From Isoetes taiwanensis (Eukaryota > Streptophyta > Lycopodiopsida > Isoetales > Isoetaceae): a stretch of DNA of 64,000 bases. The first letter of the stretch is position 1, and each line of letters starts with the position of its first letter. Position numbers and translations under genes: made by a program. Positions 43,811 to 54,620 of this stretch are shown here, in pieces. The notes beneath the pieces are model-generated. The model saw only the letters and a list, made by a program, of their open reading frames with translations, did no database searches and had not been told where the DNA came from. Location of the stretch: assembly GCA_021234155.1 (NCBI GenBank), contig JAJEKV010000025.1, positions 8,898,330-8,962,329 on the forward strand. Direction: 5' to 3'.

Positions 43811-44833
43811 TCAGCAAACCTTTGCAAGCTGAGGAAATTTGTCATTTACGATGGGAATAGCTTGCCATTCGCCATTTAATCTTTGGAGTTTAACGAGCAC
43901 ATGGGGCACAGCTAACTCTTGATTTTGTTCTTGGCGTTGACGTTTGTTCCTGCAAATTCGTTTGCTGGCCACTGATTTGGTTTGCTTCAACACCCAGGGA
44001 TGGGATAAAATATGCTGCAACGATATTCTTTTTTCTGGATTAGGCTGCAGCATGGCGAGAACAAGATCTTTTGCGTCGGATGATATAAGAGCAGGGAAAT
44101 TCAAATGGGAAACTGTGAGATCCTCCCCATTAAACAATCTACGCTCAACTTCTGAGCATTTGAGTTTCGAAAATGCATCCCAGCCTGTAAGAGCCTCATA
44201 GAGAATAATCCCCAGGCCCCAAATATCAACCTCCTTGGAGTATCTTCGACCCACAACTTCTGGGGCCAAATATCTTTGAGTTCCTAGCACTTCAGAAAAA
44301 TATGGAGTATCTAAAGCACTGAAACAAGCAGAAAGCCCAAAATCGCACACCTTCACATCGTAGGGTTTTCCACCCGAGCTTATCAGAATATTTGCAGGCT
44401 TCAGATCACGATGCACAACCCCATTTGCGTGTAAATCCTGTACCGTTTTTGCCAGATTTCGAATAAGAAGAGCGCACTCTGCCTCCGAGAGCTTGCCTTC
44501 TTTCTCGATTCTGTCTTCCAGGCTGCATTCGCAGAGCTCCATAATAAAATGCCAATAATCGTTGTCGTTGATCACCTCTTCTAGATGCACAACGCCAGGG
44601 CAACTGGCTAATTTTTCCATGATTTCCATCTCCATTCTGGCGTATTTGTTCTTGGGGCTGCTTTTGCAAGCAAATTTTTTCTCGTCCTCCACTCTTTTGC
44701 ATTGGAAAACAATAGCTTGCCCACCTTTGCCGATCCGTTTGAGCAGATCATAGTCTTCCAGCAGCTCGGGAAATTTGCTGGAGTACTTCGTCTTCTTCAT
44801 CTCTAAACCCTTCTCCATCCCTGAACCCTGCAA
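43811..44833 (-). CDS. Ser/Thr protein kinase, CAMK/PEPKR-like, single exon
   Basis: This intact 340-residue frame is a complete kinase domain (about residues 28-281) with short tails. It phosphorylates Ser/Thr in unknown substrates. Visible motifs: Gly-rich loop IGKGGQAIV (34-42), ATP-binding Lys57 in FACK, an alpha-C Glu in MEMEIMEKL (about 67-75), catalytic HRDLKPAN (141-148, Asp143), DFG at 164-166, a GTQRYLAPE activation segment end (184-192) and the Trp of DIWGLGIIL (203-211). The pattern is closest to plant CDPK-related/PEPKR-type kinases without EF hands, an assignment from general resemblance. The tail (about 290-300) has a basic KRICRNKRQR that could be a nuclear signal. No transmembrane segment or signal peptide is seen. 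There is no intron, so it may be an old retrocopy or a naturally intronless member. The Met chosen is the first in frame; Met6 and Met12 are alternatives. Its first ~40 codons and promoter are duplicated upstream at 45706-46000. Confidence 0.93.
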   Translation of the reverse strand: MQGSGMEKGLEMKKTKYSSKFPELLEDYDLLKRIGKGGQAIVFQCKRVEDEKKFACKSSPKNKYARMEMEIMEKLASCPGVVHLEEVINDNDYWHFIMELCECSLEDRIEKEGKLSEAECALLIRNLAKTVQDLHANGVVHRDLKPANILISSGGKPYDVKVCDFGLSACFSALDTPYFSEVLGTQRYLAPEVVGRRYSKEVDIWGLGIILYEALTGWDAFSKLKCSEVERRLFNGEDLTVSHLNFPALISSDAKDLVLAMLQPNPEKRISLQHILSHPWVLKQTKSVASKRICRNKRQRQEQNQELAVPHVLVKLQRLNGEWQAIPIVNDKFPQLAKVC

Positions 44834-45530
44834 TTGTACGCAACTGCACAGAATGCAAGGCTTTAACCTTTTTAGCCCTTTTTAAGTGCCGCGTTTTCCA
44901 TGAAAATGGCAAAACTCCGGATTTAATTGCTCTCAGACATTTTTAGCTTTTCCAATTTTAGAACATAGATTTTTCGCGACCCTTTTTCATGCTAAGTTGG
45001 TTTAGGCAAACATTCGACCCTTTTGGTGACACTGAGGAACAACACAACTGCATTGCATACATGATTTCTCTCTAAATTTCTGCTTTCAACAGATATTTGC
45101 TCAACTTCTTTGCTTAACCATCAATTTCAATTGGGAGAGCAAATTGAGGTTGCAAACTTGGTAGCCCAGGAAAGACAATTGAAAATTGACCACAAGTCTG
45201 TAAGTTTATTCTGAATTGGAGCATACATACAAGAGTGAACAATTTGAAACTGCTTGCATATACGAGTGGTTTCAGTGTCTGGAATTCTTATTCTATGTGA
45301 TGTCAAGAAGCTCCTTCTTTAGTATGCGCATAATTGTTCATATGTCAATAAGTCCATTCCACTTGCTATCTTTTGTCAATAAGTATCCTAGGTCATAAGG
45401 TTTTTAAGAAGTGCGTCTACTACTATGTAAACATTTCTGTCTCCTAGACCGTAGGGTCTTTACGAGATCGTGAATAATCAATTCAATTCAATTCATGTCT
45501 ATGCTGACTATTTCCATCTGAATATGAAGG
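44834..45530 (-). promoter_or_regulatory. Kinase 5' flank, part of a tandem duplication
   Basis: Sequence upstream of the kinase start (TTTTCCATGAAAATGGCAAA at about 44893; TCCAATTTTAGAACATAGAT at 44951) recurs at about 45911 and 45973 in the second unit. Because both promoter copies exist, conserved blocks between them can be compared directly. No unambiguous TATA box was identified. Confidence 0.5.
45388..45502 (+). mobile_element. Small retroposon end with (CAATT)n tail, present in one duplicate only
   Basis: CTAGACCGTAGGGTCTTTAC then GAGATCGTGAATAA followed by TCAATTCAATTCAATTC is absent from the matching place in the second duplication unit (about 46275). A truncated non-LTR retroposon with a pentameric tail is the simplest explanation; exact borders are uncertain by ~15 bp. 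Confidence 0.5.
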
Positions 45531-45544
45531 TGGACTCTTTTTAG

Positions 45545-45705
45545 CTGATTGCTTACAACAGTATCACAACTTTAAAGGCTGAGTACCATTTCTGTGCTGC
45601 TTGTTTCCAGTGTTGAACAAGACTTATAGGAGACACAATTATGCAGAGAGAGGCTATGATTTGGATGGTCTTTCCCAATCCCATTTCATCTCCCATAATA
45701 CCTCC
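45545..45705 (-). pseudogene. CSB/ERCC6-like helicase exon fragment (duplicate A)
   Basis: The minus strand reads GGIMGDEMGLGKTIQIIASL, an intact Walker A motif (GLGKT) of an SNF2-type ATPase. It is then joined by a short deletion to IIVSPISLVQHWKQAAQKWY and SAFKVVIL. This is the motif I/Ia region of CSB/CHR8 transcription-coupled repair proteins. Compared with duplicate B, about 36 bases (encoding HRSGMNKPS) are lost and the frame ends soon after. It abuts the copied kinase N-terminus at 45706. Confidence 0.75.
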
Positions 45706-45845
45706 TTGGAAAACAATTGCTTATCCACCTTCGCCAATCTATTTCAGCAAATCATAGTCCTTCCACAGGTTGGCAAATTTGCTGGAGTACAAAATGTTCA
45801 GATCCGTCGTCTTCCCATCTCTAATCCCTTGCAATATTGGTAATG
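45706..45845 (-). pseudogene. Duplicated 5' end of the kinase gene
   Basis: TTGGAAAACAATTGCTTATC and following bases match 44702-44833, the codons for the kinase N-terminus including the Gly-rich loop, with frame-breaking changes (for example CCTTCCACAGG for CTTCCAGCAGC) and extra bases near the start. The rest of the kinase is absent because the unit begins exactly here. Promoter homology continues to about 46010. Confidence 0.8.
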
Positions 45846-46228
45846 CAAATGCACACAGAATGCCAATGCAAAATTTAACCTTTTGGAACAACCTTTTTTA
45901 TTTTTAGGGACCGCATTTTCCATGGAAATGGCAAAACCCCATATTTATCTTGCATGTTAGGCTTCCAGAGTTTTCCAATTTTAGAACATATAATTTTGGC
46001 GAAATTATCATGGGTGCCACTTAGGCAAATATTAGAAGAAACAACTACGTTTACATGTTCTCTCTGAAAATGTTTGCTCAACTTCTTTTCTTCCAATAAA
46101 TGCATTTGCATAGTCACCAATCGCAATTTGTAGCTTGAAAAACTGGTAACACAGTGGAGTGAACCAGCTTCTCCTTTAATATGCGCGTAATTGTTCATAT
46201 GTGGCGATGAGCAATCCTAAATCTGATC

Positions 46229-46534
46229 TTAGTATCCCGTCAATAAGTCAATTCCATTTACTATCTTTTGGTAATGCATTCTTCTGTTTATCCTGACTAT
46301 TTTAGAAGATGGATTCTTCTTAGCTGATTTTCTACAAGCTGAATCATGCAGTATCTCAACTTTAAAGGCTGAGTACCATTTCTGTGCTTCCTGTTTCCCC
46401 TGTTGAACAAGAGTCACAGGAGACACAATTATGCTTGGCTTATTCATCCCACTGCGATGCAGAGAGGCTAAGAAGGCTATGATTTGGATAGTGTTTTCCT
46501 GAACCCATTTCATCTCCTATAATACCTCCTGCCC
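46229..46534 (-). pseudogene. CSB/ERCC6-like helicase exon (duplicate B), frameshifted
   Basis: After the acceptor GCTAAG the exon reads AGGIIGDEMGSGK, where the Walker A Leu has become Ser and a one-base loss shifts the frame. In the next frame TIQIIAFLASLHRSGMNKPS follows, then IIVSPVTLVQQGKQEAQKWY and SAFKVEILHDSA. CSB/CHR8 proteins have GDEMGLGKTIQ...KPSIIVCPVTLLRQW(R/K)REA(R/Q)KWYP.FHVEILHDSA here, an unmistakable match. The later helicase motifs (DEGH and beyond) are missing; the kinase promoter copy follows. The family removes stalled RNA polymerase II in transcription-coupled repair; this copy cannot. Confidence 0.85.
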
Positions 46535-46586
46535 CTTAGCAATGCAACTCCCATAACCACTTGACTCTGATAATAAAAAGATTAGG

Positions 46587-46664
46587 ATATATGCTAGCAG
46601 GAATTTACAGTCCACCTTCCAATTGATATATGCTAGCAGGAATTTACAGTCCACCTTCCAATTG
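46587..46664. repeat. Tandem duplication, 39-bp unit
   Basis: GATATATGCTAGCAGGAATT with TACAGTCCACCTTCCAATT occurs twice without change: a very recent duplication inside the presumed CSB intron. Confidence 0.9.
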
Positions 46665-47079
46665 TAGATCGTCCTCTGCTATTCTGGGAAACATTTGAGC
46701 AATCCTGGGTAATAGACACCAGTACAATACTCTTCCTTAATTGCTTTCTTCCTTTCTCCTATCTTCAAAATTTGATGACAAATCATTCTCATCATCCACA
46801 ATCCAGTCGTATGCAAAAGTAGAAGTACGCACTCAAAATGCCATATAACAATGAGCTTGAATGAAAAGCAACTTATTCCCTAGTTTGAAGTCCATAACCT
46901 CCTATCAATTTCTATTTCATATGCAATTTCTAAAGCTTTAAAAATAGAATTATCTCAATAGTCTTTATCATCTGTTTCCATTGAACCCTTTTGTTTTTTA
47001 TTTCCCTTTATTCTCCATTGAGATTCAAACAGTGGTCGCGTCCATTTTTTTAAGCTTGTAACTTTATTTATACATCCAT

Positions 47080-47544
47080 ACCTAACGCTGCATCAAAATC
47101 ATCACCATTGTTTAACTGGAAATGAAAGGTTCCTTCTGAACCTTTTATCCCATTGTTAAACTCATCATTATCACCAACACTTGCGCCATTCTCTGCAGCC
47201 TGGTTCTGTAGACATGTCAGTTGTTCTTTGCAGTTTCTTCTGCTTCAAGCTTTTCAAACATCCTTCTGCTAGTGTTTTGTGAAGATTGCTCTGATTCTTC
47301 TTTATTGGTTCTGCAGTGTTGACACCTGAAAACCTTTCGGAGCATCCTCTTTCAAATCTGCTTCTTCAAAAAATTCAAGGCCTGCCTGGACAAACTTCAT
47401 CTCTTTTATTACTGATGCAAGCTGAGCATGAATGTGAATCTCTCGTGCATATCTTTTATTCTTTTCAAACAAATATGGCCGTTCACTTCCTTCTCCACCT
47501 ACCTGTGTTCTCTCTTGATTGGCCTTCTCAATCCGATGAAGCAA
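47080..47544 (-). pseudogene. Probable N-terminal exon remnant of the CSB-like gene
   Basis: An open segment (47302-47544) ends QLASVIKEMKFVQAGLEFFE and DLKEDAPKGFQ. Just downstream, in another frame, come HKTLAEGCLKSLKQKKLQ (about 47240-47295) and later DDFDAALG (about 47085). Plant CSB N-termini have, in this order, an LLxKLRAVKFEIDAV-like helix, a LATDRLRSLKKRKIQ-like helix and a DFDAVF-like acidic motif, so the order supports homology. Several stops and frame changes show decay. The ~550 bp to the helicase exon at 46534 would be intron or lost exons. Confidence 0.45.
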
Positions 47545-49600
47545 TAAATACTAATGCAAATATCACAAAAACATGTTACAACACCACCACGTTCTATCTT
47601 TCCATGTAATTTCTTGCTAATGTATTTCATACACTTACTTATTGTGAGATCAATACCTTTGCCTACTAAGCAAGCAACCATCTTGTTTCATTTTACTGCA
47701 AACAGCACACTGCATAGCATTTAGGTCAGTGTCGATCTTCAATGCTTGACTAATATCACAACAAAGCAGAAAATATGATGGCACAAATCATTTCACTGAC
47801 AGGCTGGAGTTGAGATGCACTGCCAAATGAAATAGAAGTTTTGCATCTAACTCTAAAAATCAGTCACAAGCAAATGCATTTAAACAGAGATCAAAACCAA
47901 AACCACTGCACACCGGAAACTCTATCTCTTTTGCAGGTGCATGCAAATATAACATTGACATTTGAGGATGGCCGCATTGATATGTCTGGCCTTCTAATCA
48001 TGAGCTGTGGGAAGGCATCAATGTCTATTTGGGAACAAAAACGTTAATCAACAACTTAAGGCAGACAAAATACCTGCAAATAAGCGATTACAATTCGTCT
48101 TATCAGATGGGTCCAACTTGAATCGTAATTGCCCTGCAGGATTACATGTTATCACCGAGTTGGAACTTCAAGGGTATACCACCGTCAAGCCTTGTCTAGA
48201 ATCAATTTGTGACAATGATATTATACATTGTCCCATAACGTGGACAACGATAACCCTTGTTGGGAGGCTTGATTCGGTGCAGATTTTGTTCAGCTTTATC
48301 AAAATCCATGGAATGTTAAAAAGTAGGGACAATAGATAAGATCTGTACAAGTATTTGAGTAGGACTTAAATGTACTTAGATGCTATAACTAGAATCAATT
48401 TGTGTCGAGGACATGTGGGCAATTGTAAACCTTATGTAGATCAAGGGAATCCACAGATGTGTGGAATGTTAAATGCAATTGTAAACCTTATGTAGATCAA
48501 GGAAATCCAAAGATGTGTGGAATGTTAAACAAGTGAAATAAAAGGCAAAGAAAGGCAAGACCTAAATGGAGATGCGTCTAAAGTAACTATATGGGACGGC
48601 TGAACAACAGGACCATGAAACTTGTGAACATAGAACCACCATTGAACCCTCTCCTCTTAGAATTGCCATAAGCCCTCCTCTTAGCCATATCTTACAAACG
48701 GTGTAACCATTGCAAAGGACATTTGGCTAGAAGGATGAACCCCAAAGAAAAGACAAGAACAACCTAGTTAAGGTAGTCCATCAAGGACAGATTAGACATG
48801 GGGATGTTGAACTATTCGCTTAGTAAGAAGTTGTTCGCTACTTTTTAGTTTGGAAGGACAATTTGCTAACGCATTTAAGTCTAGTCACACAACCACTATT
48901 CAAAGTAAAAGGATAAACACCATAAGGAAAAAGAGGGAGAAAGAACCTAGTTAAGGTGGACTGCAGGGGACATTCCATCATGGACCTACTATTCAGGCAC
49001 TAACTATTTGCTCATTGTCATAGTTGGTGCATAAAAAGCACATTTTATAGCAGTAAAATCATGTGTAACAAAACCCACTGCTAATTATAAATTACAACAA
49101 ACTCCTCTTTTCATAAGTACGAGGCGCCGCTTAGCGTGATGAGTGCGTTGAATCAATTTAGCTCTCTTGTTTATAAGAATAGATATTTTGCAAAAAGAAA
49201 ATGCATGAAATCTGAATATGCCCACATCCCTATGTGTAATAAAGGAATCTTCATCTCCAAAACCTTCCTAGAATCCCTCATTTTCTATAGCTAAACAATG
49301 AAACGCATGCTAATGTCTTCAAGTGCAAAATTATCATGATCTTTGTTTCTCAGAAAACTAAGTTTAGGAACTTTCTTGTTCCTTGCTTTTACATTAGATC
49401 TTTGACTTTCTGTTGCAAAGTCGAAGACAATTGGTCCATGCCATCTGGACAAGAAAAATGGTTTTAAACACCACCACCACCACCTGCATTGAATTGAACA
49501 ACTTGACTTAATGTGATTATGTTGGTTTCCTCACATGTTGCATCATGCCAAAATTAAAGACATTGAGAGCTTTATTGCCATCCTCAAGTTTAGAATATTG
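47545..49600. other. No gene; one recent tandem duplication at 48419-48530
   Basis: GCAATTGTAAACCTTATGTA with GATCAAGGGAATCCACAGAT and GTGTGGAATGTTAAA (58-bp unit) occurs twice at 48419-48530. No protein family recognised elsewhere. Confidence 0.5.
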
Positions 49601-50430
49601 AACTAAGTTATGTTGCATTCTCTATACAGAGGACCTGTTAGGCACCTTTCAAGTTTTCATGGAGTTATATGTAAGCCAATTAATACACGTGTAGCAGATA
49701 AAAATGCTTGTATACAAATTTATAAACTTTTCTTCAGTTCCTTCTCTAACCTTGTAACCTTTTCCAATGTTTGTGCATTAGACAAGTTAAATAAAGCTAT
49801 ATTTTTTTTTTTTTTTTTTTGGTTATTGACTCGATTTCACGACTCCATCTTATCCAGCTTGTCTTTTCCTACTTGGTCGACTCCCGTCTTCCTTTACGCC
49901 AAACTTTCACTTAGCCTCGGCCTCTCATATCTCAAAGGTTATCAGGAGCCTTCCTCACCAAAAGCCCATCATTTTTCTCATAACACAAGTACCAATTCAA
50001 CTTATTCTACTTGGTTTTGGAATTGCAATTCATATTCAAAGTGAATATAAGGTTCTATTAGAGAAGTCAAAATGTCAAGACTAGCATATGGACTAATTTG
50101 ACATTACAACTATACCTTCATCAAGGGGGTTCACACTTTGTCCATGTATTTTTTGCCTAAGCACGAACGGAAAGGTGATTTTTTGGAAGTATTTATATAT
50201 TTGGAGTAAATTTGCATATGGAGGGTTTAAATCTGGTTCTAAAATCCATATAACAACATTATTTTTTTGTACCATGCGAACATAGGTGGCATATCCCTTT
50301 CATATATAAGTGCACCCCCAAACCTCCATTTTGGTCCTATCCAAAATGATTCTTTAATAAAAATATGAATCTTCATCTCCTTGATATCTTGTTACTGTCA
50401 AATGTTTTACTCCAGGATTGACTTGAATTG
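49601..50430. other. No gene; poly(T) run at 49802-49821
   Basis: An uninterrupted run of about 20 T divides an otherwise unrevealing open frame (49610-50044). The T run may be the poly(A) tail of a retroposon on the minus strand, but no body could be recognised. Confidence 0.45.
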
Positions 50431-50436
50431 AATGGT

Positions 50437-50600
50437 CTTTATCGTCCACGAAGACCAATCGATCTATGGGACCCAATAAAGGAGCGCAACAGATATATTA
50501 CTATTCGGATTGAAAAACCTCCGCCGGAGACAATTTTCAAAGGAAAAACCGCGGCAATAATAAGAATGCTGACAAACTGTACAAATATACATTATGGGAT
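50437..50600 (-). mobile_element. Truncated LINE 3' end
   Basis: TTTATCGTCCACGAAGACCA then ATCGATCTATGGGACCCAAT matches 51180-51219 of the full LINE almost base for base; CGGATTGAAAAACCTCCGCC follows as in that 3' UTR. On the minus strand the element ends ...GTGGACGATAAAG and then has a CCATTCAATTCAA-type tail. It is only ~580 bp from the LINE's own end, in the same orientation. Confidence 0.75.
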
Positions 50601-50934
50601 ATATACATGTTAAGTGGGTGTCCAATGACATATTTGACCCCGAATATCCATGACGTCCTGAAGGTATGATCCTCGCAACCGTACTGAAGCCGTGCTCAAT
50701 ATCACAATAGCAGTTGGTCGGGCTTGACCAATTCGGTATAGCATGTCTGGATTTGATCATACGCCAGATAGCTCTGAAGAGTGTGAAAATCGCATTTAAT
50801 TAAAGTGGGTAAGATCTCGACGTTTTGAGACTCAAACTAAAAATGGGACTCATACTAATTTTGTTTTTTGAAATGAATGCTTGAATAGAATTTTTTCTTA
50901 ATAAAACAACAATAATATTTACAAAGAACAATCC

Positions 50935-51177
50935 AAGAAAAGAAGGGGAGATGGTGGAGAAAGAATGGTAGGAAGGAAGGGGAGATGGAAGGGAGGGAGG
51001 CAAAGGAGCAGGGAGAGGGAGGAGGCGGGGATAAGATTGGAAGAAGGGGGAAGGGGGGTAGGGGAGGAGGGAGGAAGAGGGGAAGGAGGGGGGGGGGGGG
51101 AGGGGAGTTAAGTTGGAAGAAGGGATGGGGAGAGGGGATAGAGCAAAAGGAAGGAAGGAAGGAAGGAAGGAAGGTAC
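50935..51177. repeat. 240-bp polypurine tract (triplex-prone), LINE tail
   Basis: The plus strand is almost only G and A for ~240 bases, ending in GGAAGGAAGGAAGGAAGGAA directly before the LINE terminus (51178). In LINE orientation it is a CT-rich (CCTTCC)n tail, so it probably grew from the element's 3' microsatellite. Long homopurine runs can form H-DNA. Open frames on both strands here are artefacts of composition. Confidence 0.8.
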
Positions 51178-51360
51178 TTTTATCGTCCACGAGGAGACCA
51201 ATCGGTCTATGGGACCCAATACAAAAACGCAGCGACAAGCGGATTCTTGCCGGATTAAAAACCCCGCCCGGAAGGGTTTTCGAAAGGGGAAAAATGCGGG
51301 CAAAGAATCGACGGGCCGGACAAACCGTGCTAATCATATAAAATGCGTAAACATCCCAAT
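51178..51360 (-). other. LINE 3' UTR with conserved hairpin
   Basis: Contains GGATTAAAAACCCCGCCCGG then AAGGGTTTTCGA: AAAACCC and GGGTTTT pair. The hairpin and the terminal GTCCACG...GACC motif are shared by the truncated copies at 10555, 17100, 20728 and 50437 to different extents. It is the likely template-recognition end for reverse transcription (family knowledge; inference here). Confidence 0.6.
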
Positions 51361-52349
51361 ATATCTGATCATGCACCACCCCGTGAGTGCCTAGTCACGG
51401 ACGGCCAGTGGGGGGCAAAGGTGACCTCGCGGGTCCGGTACCTCTCGGATGTATGACCCGTGGCACGCATCGACGGTGTGTTCATCGCAAATGCAAGGGC
51501 ACGTCCGCAGGTACTAAGGGGCGATCTCGCCCGGATCCGAGCAACGCCGGGGCAACTCGGAAAGTGTGAGACTCATCCTCAATGGCACCCGCTTTGACAA
51601 AGACCGACAGAGCCTGTGTCTGGCGGGCTCCCCAATCCACCCGCCCGCCTCGGCGAAGATGGGGCAAGGCACCGTATGAATGGAGGCAATGAGTCCGGCT
51701 TTTCAAAGGTATTTGGGAACGCAGTAGAGCTGTGGGCCCCGGGCTAACACGGGGTTAATGTGCTCCTTGTAATGGGCCATTTTGACCTGCTCTAGAGCAA
51801 TGGGGTCCCGAGCTTGCCAAGGAAACAAGCATCTAGGGTACTCCCGTAGTTCGTCACGATCGACATGTAGCGCAGAAAGATATGCATCGTGCTCTTGACG
51901 TTCCATCTGGCGAACCATCGATCTCTTACCCCTCCAACGGGCCCTAAGCCTGCGGACTCATGGCCCGCGGTGTAAGCCGAGTCGCGGGGAGCCGAGCATC
52001 ACCCATAGTAACCACTTTAGAAAATAGGCGATGTGTCTATCAAGGGCACCCGAAGCGGCAAGAATCAGGTTTCTACTTGTGAGAATCCGATAGGGCCCGA
52101 AGGTTTCACCCCAAGTGCCCGTGCAAAATGCCTACACTTTTGCTCCAAGTCATTCAGTGCGCCAAAGAGGCAGCCAGGGCCCCAAACCTCGACCGTCTGA
52201 AGGGCCGGGCTCGACCCGATTAGGAGCAGATGTGACCGATGGCCCCAATCATATAGCTACGCACGGTGATTTGTTTACGCATGGCATAAAGCTTTCGGCC
52301 TTCTTGTCACCCATAGCGGATAGGCGCCTCCCGCCGAAGCGAGGAGGGG

Positions 52350-53300
52350 AACTCGCCCCTAGGTACTTGTAGGTGGGCGTGACGTCCACAGGTCCGCCCC
52401 CGATATGTGAGTGCGAGGAGGCATGGGGTGGCGGAAGAGGATATGAGAACCACCCCCGGTCTTGGCAGATTGACGCGCATGTCCAGAGCCCGACAAAATG
52501 TGTCTAGGGCATCCGTGTGAGATCGTGATAGCTTCGGGGGTGTGGCCAACAGCCAACATCGCCCCGCATAGATGAGCCGGGCGGATGACCTGGTGCAAAA
52601 GCCAGATGCCATCCCCCCATGCTTTCGATAAGCCGGGGCTCTAACCGACAATGTAGAGGCCAAAAAGTGTTGGCGAGAGGGGGCAACCCCGCCGGACACC
52701 GATACTATTGGTGAATGCTTGGCCCGTTTACCGATCCCCGCCAAAACAACTCTCATACAACTCAGATATGGCATTCTCGACAGGCGTGGGAGCCCCGATT
52801 GACGCAGCCTAGCCTACGGCTTTTCGGGGGGACCGATCAAAAAGCCTTTGCGAAGTCCACAAAGCAAAGCAATACAAGTCCGGTAGATGATTCCGGCTGT
52901 CTTCAATCGGTGCCGCAGCCGTAAAGATATGGTCAATCGTTGAGTGGCGGGGTCGAAGCCCGCCTGTGTGAGGGCTCGCGACATCGCCTTCGCCTACCGG
53001 GTCAACTGCTGCTCGAGAATGCCCAATATGGTTTGGCAAATCCGAATCGACCATGATCGTCCGGTAATTGGACGGACAAATCGGGTCGCCTTGTGAATGG
53101 GAACAACCCGCTGTGGTCCATTGTCGGGAAACCCTCTGCAATGCTCGTTGAGCGGGGTAGTGAGGACGTAAGACAAGCGGGCCGCCCGCCCACTTGAGTA
53201 ACTCGGCCGATACCATCGAGGTGTTTGCCTTCCCATTAGCTAGCCGTTGCAGGCCCTCCTCAACATCCTCGGCCCACGAGAACCAATGGGGGCCATCCCT
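52350..53300 (-). pseudogene. LINE reverse transcriptase domain (broken)
   Basis: Segments in order: EEGLQRLANGKANTSMVSAE (about 53195-53265), PSNYRTIMVDSDL (about 53050), GLRPRHSTIDHIFTAAAPIE (about 52920-52975), GCPLSP-type motif 4 (about 52690) and LIYAG at the YADD box (about 52565), where one base change and a frameshift destroy the second Asp. The motif order is that of non-LTR reverse transcriptases. Inactive. Confidence 0.8.
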
Positions 53301-53689
53301 GTGGGGGTATGGGCGCACGTGCCTGGCCGGGTCATAGAGCCGCCGCGCAGCCAATCGCATTCCCACCGCCGCGTGATGTCCCCGAGGGGTGGCTGGCCTT
53401 CAAGCACCGCTCGTGTTGTTCGAGATGAGGTCCAGCAGTCAACATCTCCCCTCGATGTTGGCAAGGTACCGCTTTGTGTCCTTCGGGAGCGAAGCGCTGG
53501 GTGATCGTGGTGGTGGCCCGAAATGGCATTGATCCGCATCGTGGACGGAGTTGCCGCTATGCTCTTTTACAACCGCGATCAAACCATGATTCTATTTAGG
53601 AATGTTGCTGACTCGAAGCCGGGCGACGAGGGGGTTCCGCCAAAGCACCTCGGCCCGCCGTGATCCGTAATAGCTTAAGTCACCGGTCT

Positions 53690-54620
53690 CTGCTCGGCCG
53701 CTCTAGTGTGGAGGTCCGCAGAATTACCGGGAGGGCGCCCATGAGCATCGGCGTAGTCCTCCGCCACGCTCATAATCGAAGTCTCAACCGAGACGGCGAG
53801 GGTCGGTATAGTGGGGGTTCCGCGCTCGCCAAACCAGGTCCAAATAAAGTGGGAGGTGATCCGAGTCGACCTCCTCATCCCGGACCGTCTCAGGCCCACC
53901 CTAAACGACCGATGAGATGCATATCTTGGCGCAACTACAAGCACATAGTCCACCACACTAGACCCTCCCCCCGATTGTCCTATCCGCATGTGCACTTACG
54001 AGAATCGGGCCACCGTGGAAAGGCCATTGCAAATTATCAAGTCAAAATGCCACATAGCAGAGCAATCGTCGCCAAAGCGAAAGTGACTCGGCCGCCATCC
54101 GACCAGCGTGGCCAGGCTACTTCTGGGCGCGTAGGCGCAGGACATCGCCGTGAGGGGTCAAGTCGCATGGGCCGCTCTACTCCCCGTCCGCATTGAAATC
54201 TCCAAGAAGGACGACCCTACCCAACGGCTGATCTTCGGGCCAGATGTCATCATATAGATCGACATACGGGTCCATCCTATCTCGCAGACGGGGTGGGTCG
54301 CGATAGAAGGTGCCGTCTCAAGCGTGAGGGAAATAACAGCGCCGTAAAAAGAGGGTTGCCACCGGTATTATGCAACGAAACCCGGCACCGGGTTGTCTGG
54401 TCACCGTCTTCCTCGGAGGGTAAATCAATGTGCCAAGGTTGTCCGGTAGTAGCAAGCCACCCACCATGACCCCTACCGGCCCCTGCATGTGTATTGAAGA
54501 CCGAAATGTTGGTAACCCCAAGAAATCGTAGCTCAGGCTCAAAGATGCTCCCATGTCTCCATGAGGAAGATGAGATCCATACCTACGCCACTCGAAGTTC
54601 GACCGGCCCCCTTCGCCAAG
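53690..54620 (-). pseudogene. LINE endonuclease domain (broken)
   Basis: Minus-strand pieces in different frames give VVLLGDFNADGE (metal-binding Asp/Asn motif of APE-type endonucleases, near 54200), a VDYVLVAPR-like strand (about 53955) and VDSDHLPLYLDLVW (catalytic His motif, near 53860). The part at 54318-54620 reads as the domain's beginning (DMGASL...RFLG, then THAG-like). A stop follows GDFNADGE and frame changes separate the motifs. Confidence 0.75.

Noticed and set aside
43944-44753. Open frames antisense or out of frame to the kinase
   Set aside because: Shadows of the intact kinase gene.
50800-51394. Several 90-170 residue open frames on both strands
   Set aside because: They run through the polypurine/polypyrimidine tract and encode only Gly/Arg/Glu or Pro/Ser/Phe strings.
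53660-54196. Plus-strand 178-residue frame
   Set aside because: Antisense shadow of the LINE endonuclease region; no resemblance to any protein.
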